From NCBI GenBank assembly GCA_934667295.1, contig CAKULR010000081.1:1-7635 (forward strand): a stretch of DNA of 7,635 bases, in the 5' to 3' direction. The notes beneath the pieces were generated by a model that made no database searches, had not been told where the DNA came from, and was given only the letters and a program-made list of their open reading frames with translations. The translations under genes and the position numbers were made by a program. The DNA is from an uncultured Kiritimatiellota bacterium (GTDB taxonomy: Bacteria > Verrucomicrobiota > Kiritimatiellia > RFP12 > UBA1067). Below, piece after piece: positions 6,066 to 7,635 of the stretch. Every line of letters begins with the position of its first letter. The first letter of the stretch is position 1.

Positions 6066-7502
6066 ATGGTGACACGCAGAGGTTTCCTCGCCGCCGGGAC
6101 GGCGTTTGGCATCGGTGGGTTGGCGTTTGGACAGAGCCGGGCGCGGCAGATCGCCGCCGGGGCGAAGATCCGCGTCGCCCTGATCGGCTGCGGCGGACGC
6201 CTCCAGCAGCTCGTCGAGCCCATCATGGCGGAGCGGATCGTCGCGCTCGTCGATCCCGATCCGCGCATGCGCGCCGCCACGCGCGAGCGGATGGTGCAGG
6301 TCGGCGGGCGGGACGCCCTGGAGGGCGTGCGCGAGTTCTTCGACTACCGCGAGCTGTACGCGAAGATGGGCGACGCGCTCGACGCCGTCTTCATCGCGAC
6401 GCCGAACCACCACCATGCCCTTGCGGCGGTGCTCGCGATGCGGCGCGGCCTCCACGTGTTCGTGGAGAAGCCGATGGCCTCGACCGTCGCGGAGGCGCAG
6501 CTGATGGGGCGCGTCGCGAAGGAGACGGGCGTCGTGACGCAGGTGGGGAACTTCGGGCATTCCACCAAGGCGATGCGCGTATGCGTGGAATCCATCCGGA
6601 AGGGACTGATCGGCGAGATCCGCGACGTGTGGTGCTACGACGACCGGCTCAACTCGATGATGCACCGTCCGCCCGCCGCGCCGCCGCCCGCCGGGATGGA
6701 CTGGGACGCCTGGTGCGGCCCCGCTCCCGTGTGCGACTACTACGCGCCGACGGCGGACCACCAGGGTCTCCACCCGCATGACTGGCACAGCTGGATCGGC
6801 TACGGCAACGGCTCGATCGGCAACATGGGCACGCACATCATGGATGCCGCGTTCTGGGCGCTCGACCTCGGCAAGGCGCCGCCCACGACGATCACCACGC
6901 ACGAGGCCGCGTTCGCCTGTCCGGGCGCCTGGGCGTGGCGCGACACGATCGACTTCACCTTCCCCGCGCGCGGCGGCCTCCCGCCCGTCACGCTTCACTG
7001 GTATGACGGCGTCTGCCCCGGCATTCCCTACGACAAGGACCACGTGGACCGCTTCGGCCACGCGCTCAGGCGCGAATGGCTCAACCTGCCGCCCATCCTC
7101 CTGGAGACGGAACGGAAGTGGGGCATCGCCGAGAAGGCCCCGTTCCTCAACATGGGCACGCTCTTCTGCGGCACGAAGGGCACGATCTGGTTCAGCCACC
7201 ACAGCGCGATCCGCTTCTTCCCGAAGACGCTCGGGAAGGAGATCAGGAAGGCGAAGAACTTCTCCTACAAGACGACCGAGCACACGCACGAGTTCTACGC
7301 GGCCATCCGCGAGAACCGCCCCGCCAACACGGGCTTCGACTACTCCGTGCCGCTTGCGGAGACGCTGCTCCTCGCGAACGTGGCCGCCCGCACCGGAAAG
7401 GGCGCCGTCCTGAACTGGGACGGCCGTACCATCACCAACAACCCCGCCGCCAACGCCTTCCTCTCGGCCCCGTACCGACCCGGCTGGGAACTCGTGGGCT
7501 GA
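6066..7502 (+). CDS. Tat-exported Gfo/Idh/MocA family NAD(P)-dependent oxidoreductase
   Basis: Predicted sugar or sugar-derivative oxidoreductase of 478 residues. The N-terminus TRRGFLAAG (3-11) followed by a hydrophobic stretch is a twin-arginine signal, so the protein is likely folded with its cofactor before export. The Rossmann domain starts with KIRVALIGCGGR (34-45); ALVDPDP with D63 at the end of beta2 suggests NAD. FIATPNHHHA (109-118) and VEKPMAST with E134, K135 and P136 are family hallmarks; K135 is the usual catalytic lysine. The substrate domain has MDWDAWCGPAP (211-221), LHPHDWHSWIGYGNG (235-249) and GNMGTHIMD with H257 and D260. This layout matches the secreted subgroup abundant in PVC bacteria and Bacteroidetes. 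The GH109 signature I would expect for alpha-N-acetylgalactosaminidases is not evident. GAGGT (6056-6060), overlapping the upstream stop, lies 5 nt before the ATG. The gene is the last of the run. The reaction is not determinable, but oxidation or epimerisation of a sugar released or held by the neighbouring glycosidases is plausible. Confidence 0.88.
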   Translation: MVTRRGFLAAGTAFGIGGLAFGQSRARQIAAGAKIRVALIGCGGRLQQLVEPIMAERIVALVDPDPRMRAATRERMVQVGGRDALEGVREFFDYRELYAKMGDALDAVFIATPNHHHALAAVLAMRRGLHVFVEKPMASTVAEAQLMGRVAKETGVVTQVGNFGHSTKAMRVCVESIRKGLIGEIRDVWCYDDRLNSMMHRPPAAPPPAGMDWDAWCGPAPVCDYYAPTADHQGLHPHDWHSWIGYGNGSIGNMGTHIMDAAFWALDLGKAPPTTITTHEAAFACPGAWAWRDTIDFTFPARGGLPPVTLHWYDGVCPGIPYDKDHVDRFGHALRREWLNLPPILLETERKWGIAEKAPFLNMGTLFCGTKGTIWFSHHSAIRFFPKTLGKEIRKAKNFSYKTTEHTHEFYAAIRENRPANTGFDYSVPLAETLLLANVAARTGKGAVLNWDGRTITNNPAANAFLSAPYRPGWELVG

Positions 7503-7525
7503 GGAGGCGGACGCGCCGGGCCTCC
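7503..7525 (+). terminator. Weak stem-loop just after the oxidoreductase stop
   Basis: GGAGGC (7503-7508) pairs with GCCTCC (7520-7525) around an 11-nt loop, directly after the TGA. A second option, CCGGG (7516-7520) with CCCGG (7524-7528), overlaps it. No T-run follows, so intrinsic termination is uncertain. It may only be a GC-rich chance pairing. Confidence 0.25.
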
Positions 7526-7526
7526 C

Positions 7527-7546
7527 GGACGCAACAAGTTGCGTCC
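7527..7546. repeat. Perfect 9-bp inverted repeat (REP-like hairpin or terminator stem)
   Basis: GGACGCAAC (7527-7535) and GTTGCGTCC (7538-7546) are exact reverse complements separated by AA. In RNA or single-stranded DNA this would fold as at least an 8-bp stem with a CAAG loop. It sits 25 nt after the last stop of the operon. No U-tract follows, but a C/T-rich tract does. It could act as a transcript 3' stabiliser or terminator, as a dispersed REP-type element, or as a protein binding palindrome. Only one copy is in the window. Confidence 0.5.
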
Positions 7547-7548
7547 CT

Positions 7549-7577
7549 CCCGTTCTCCCGTTCTCCCGTCCCTCCCG
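7549..7577 (+). repeat. Short C/T-rich tandem repeat (CCCGTTCT-type units)
   Basis: Two exact copies of CCCGTTCT (7549-7556 and 7557-7564) are followed by a divergent CCCGTCCCT (7565-7573) and CCCG (7574-7577). The tract is almost pure pyrimidine apart from one G per unit. It is a microsatellite-like stretch between the operon end and the AT-rich segment. The function is unknown; slippage or an assembly effect near the contig edge is possible. Confidence 0.5.
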
Positions 7578-7619
7578 AACAGGAACAACGATGAAAATTT
7601 CCAAAATTCACAATTGACA

Positions 7620-7635
7620 GGGGGGGGGGGGGGGG
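7620..7635. other. Poly-G run at the window end, probable sequencing or assembly artefact
   Basis: Sixteen consecutive G residues run to the last base. Terminal homopolymer G is a well-known product of no-signal cycles in two-colour sequencing, so this is most likely a contig edge and not genomic sequence. The 133-base tail after the last gene contains no supported coding region. Confidence 0.75.

Noticed and set aside
6066..7502. GH109 glycosidase assignment for the oxidoreductase
   Set aside because: The Tat signal and overall fold fit, but the GH109 signature segments I would expect are not evident; the substrate domain resembles the general secreted Gfo/Idh/MocA subgroup.
4387..7604. Long antisense frames opposite the GH36-like and oxidoreductase genes (4387-6075 and 5931-7604)
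   Set aside because: Low-complexity Arg/Val/Ala/Glu-rich translations with no motifs; explained by high-GC codon use on the coding strand.
7591..7617. Small open frame MKISKIHN with an upstream AGGA
   Set aside because: Only eight codons, in AT-rich sequence right beside the poly-G artefact; no evidence that it is translated.
1..7635. tRNA, rRNA, CRISPR, insertion sequence or phage features
   Set aside because: Nothing resembling these was seen; coding genes fill nearly all of the window and the two larger gaps are 54 and 133 nt.

Overview
The window is GC-rich (roughly two thirds G+C by eye), densely coded on the plus strand, and ends in a run of 16 G that looks like a contig edge. It probably comes from an uncultured Gram-negative anaerobe of the PVC group (Kiritimatiellota, Lentisphaerota or Verrucomicrobiota). 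This rests on three things: a Tat-exported Gfo/Idh/MocA oxidoreductase and large secreted glycosidases of a type common there, an LpxL/HtrB-type acyltransferase that implies lipid A or a similar outer-membrane lipid, and an anaerobe-style EtfA. The assignment is inference, as no marker gene is present.

Layout. Bases 1-881 hold the 3' part of etfA, the alpha subunit of electron transfer flavoprotein, which is energy metabolism and probably the end of a separate operon. A 54-nt gap (882-935) contains a degenerate 7-nt tandem repeat and a possible -10 box. Four tightly packed genes follow: a secreted clan GH-A glycoside hydrolase (936-3620), a lysophospholipid-type acyltransferase (3617-4429, 4-nt GTGA overlap), a secreted GH36-like clan GH-D glycosidase (4453-6057) and a Tat-signal Gfo/Idh/MocA oxidoreductase (6066-7502). 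The 3' end (7503-7635) holds a strong inverted repeat, a short C-rich tandem repeat, an AT-rich stretch with a TTGACA box, and the poly-G end.

How the genes may work together. The overlaps and the short gaps (23 and 8 nt) suggest one transcript from 936 to 7502. Three of the four products carry export signals, so the set looks like a small envelope-side carbohydrate degradation module: two retaining-type glycosidases plus a sugar oxidoreductase. The acyltransferase is the odd member, because it belongs to outer-membrane lipid synthesis. No transporter, sensor, SusC/D pair or sulfatase lies in the window, so the substrate cannot be named. No RNA genes, CRISPR arrays, insertion sequences or phage genes were seen. 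The most unusual features are the mixed gene content of the operon, the non-canonical catalytic region of the GH36-like enzyme, and the repeats in both gaps.
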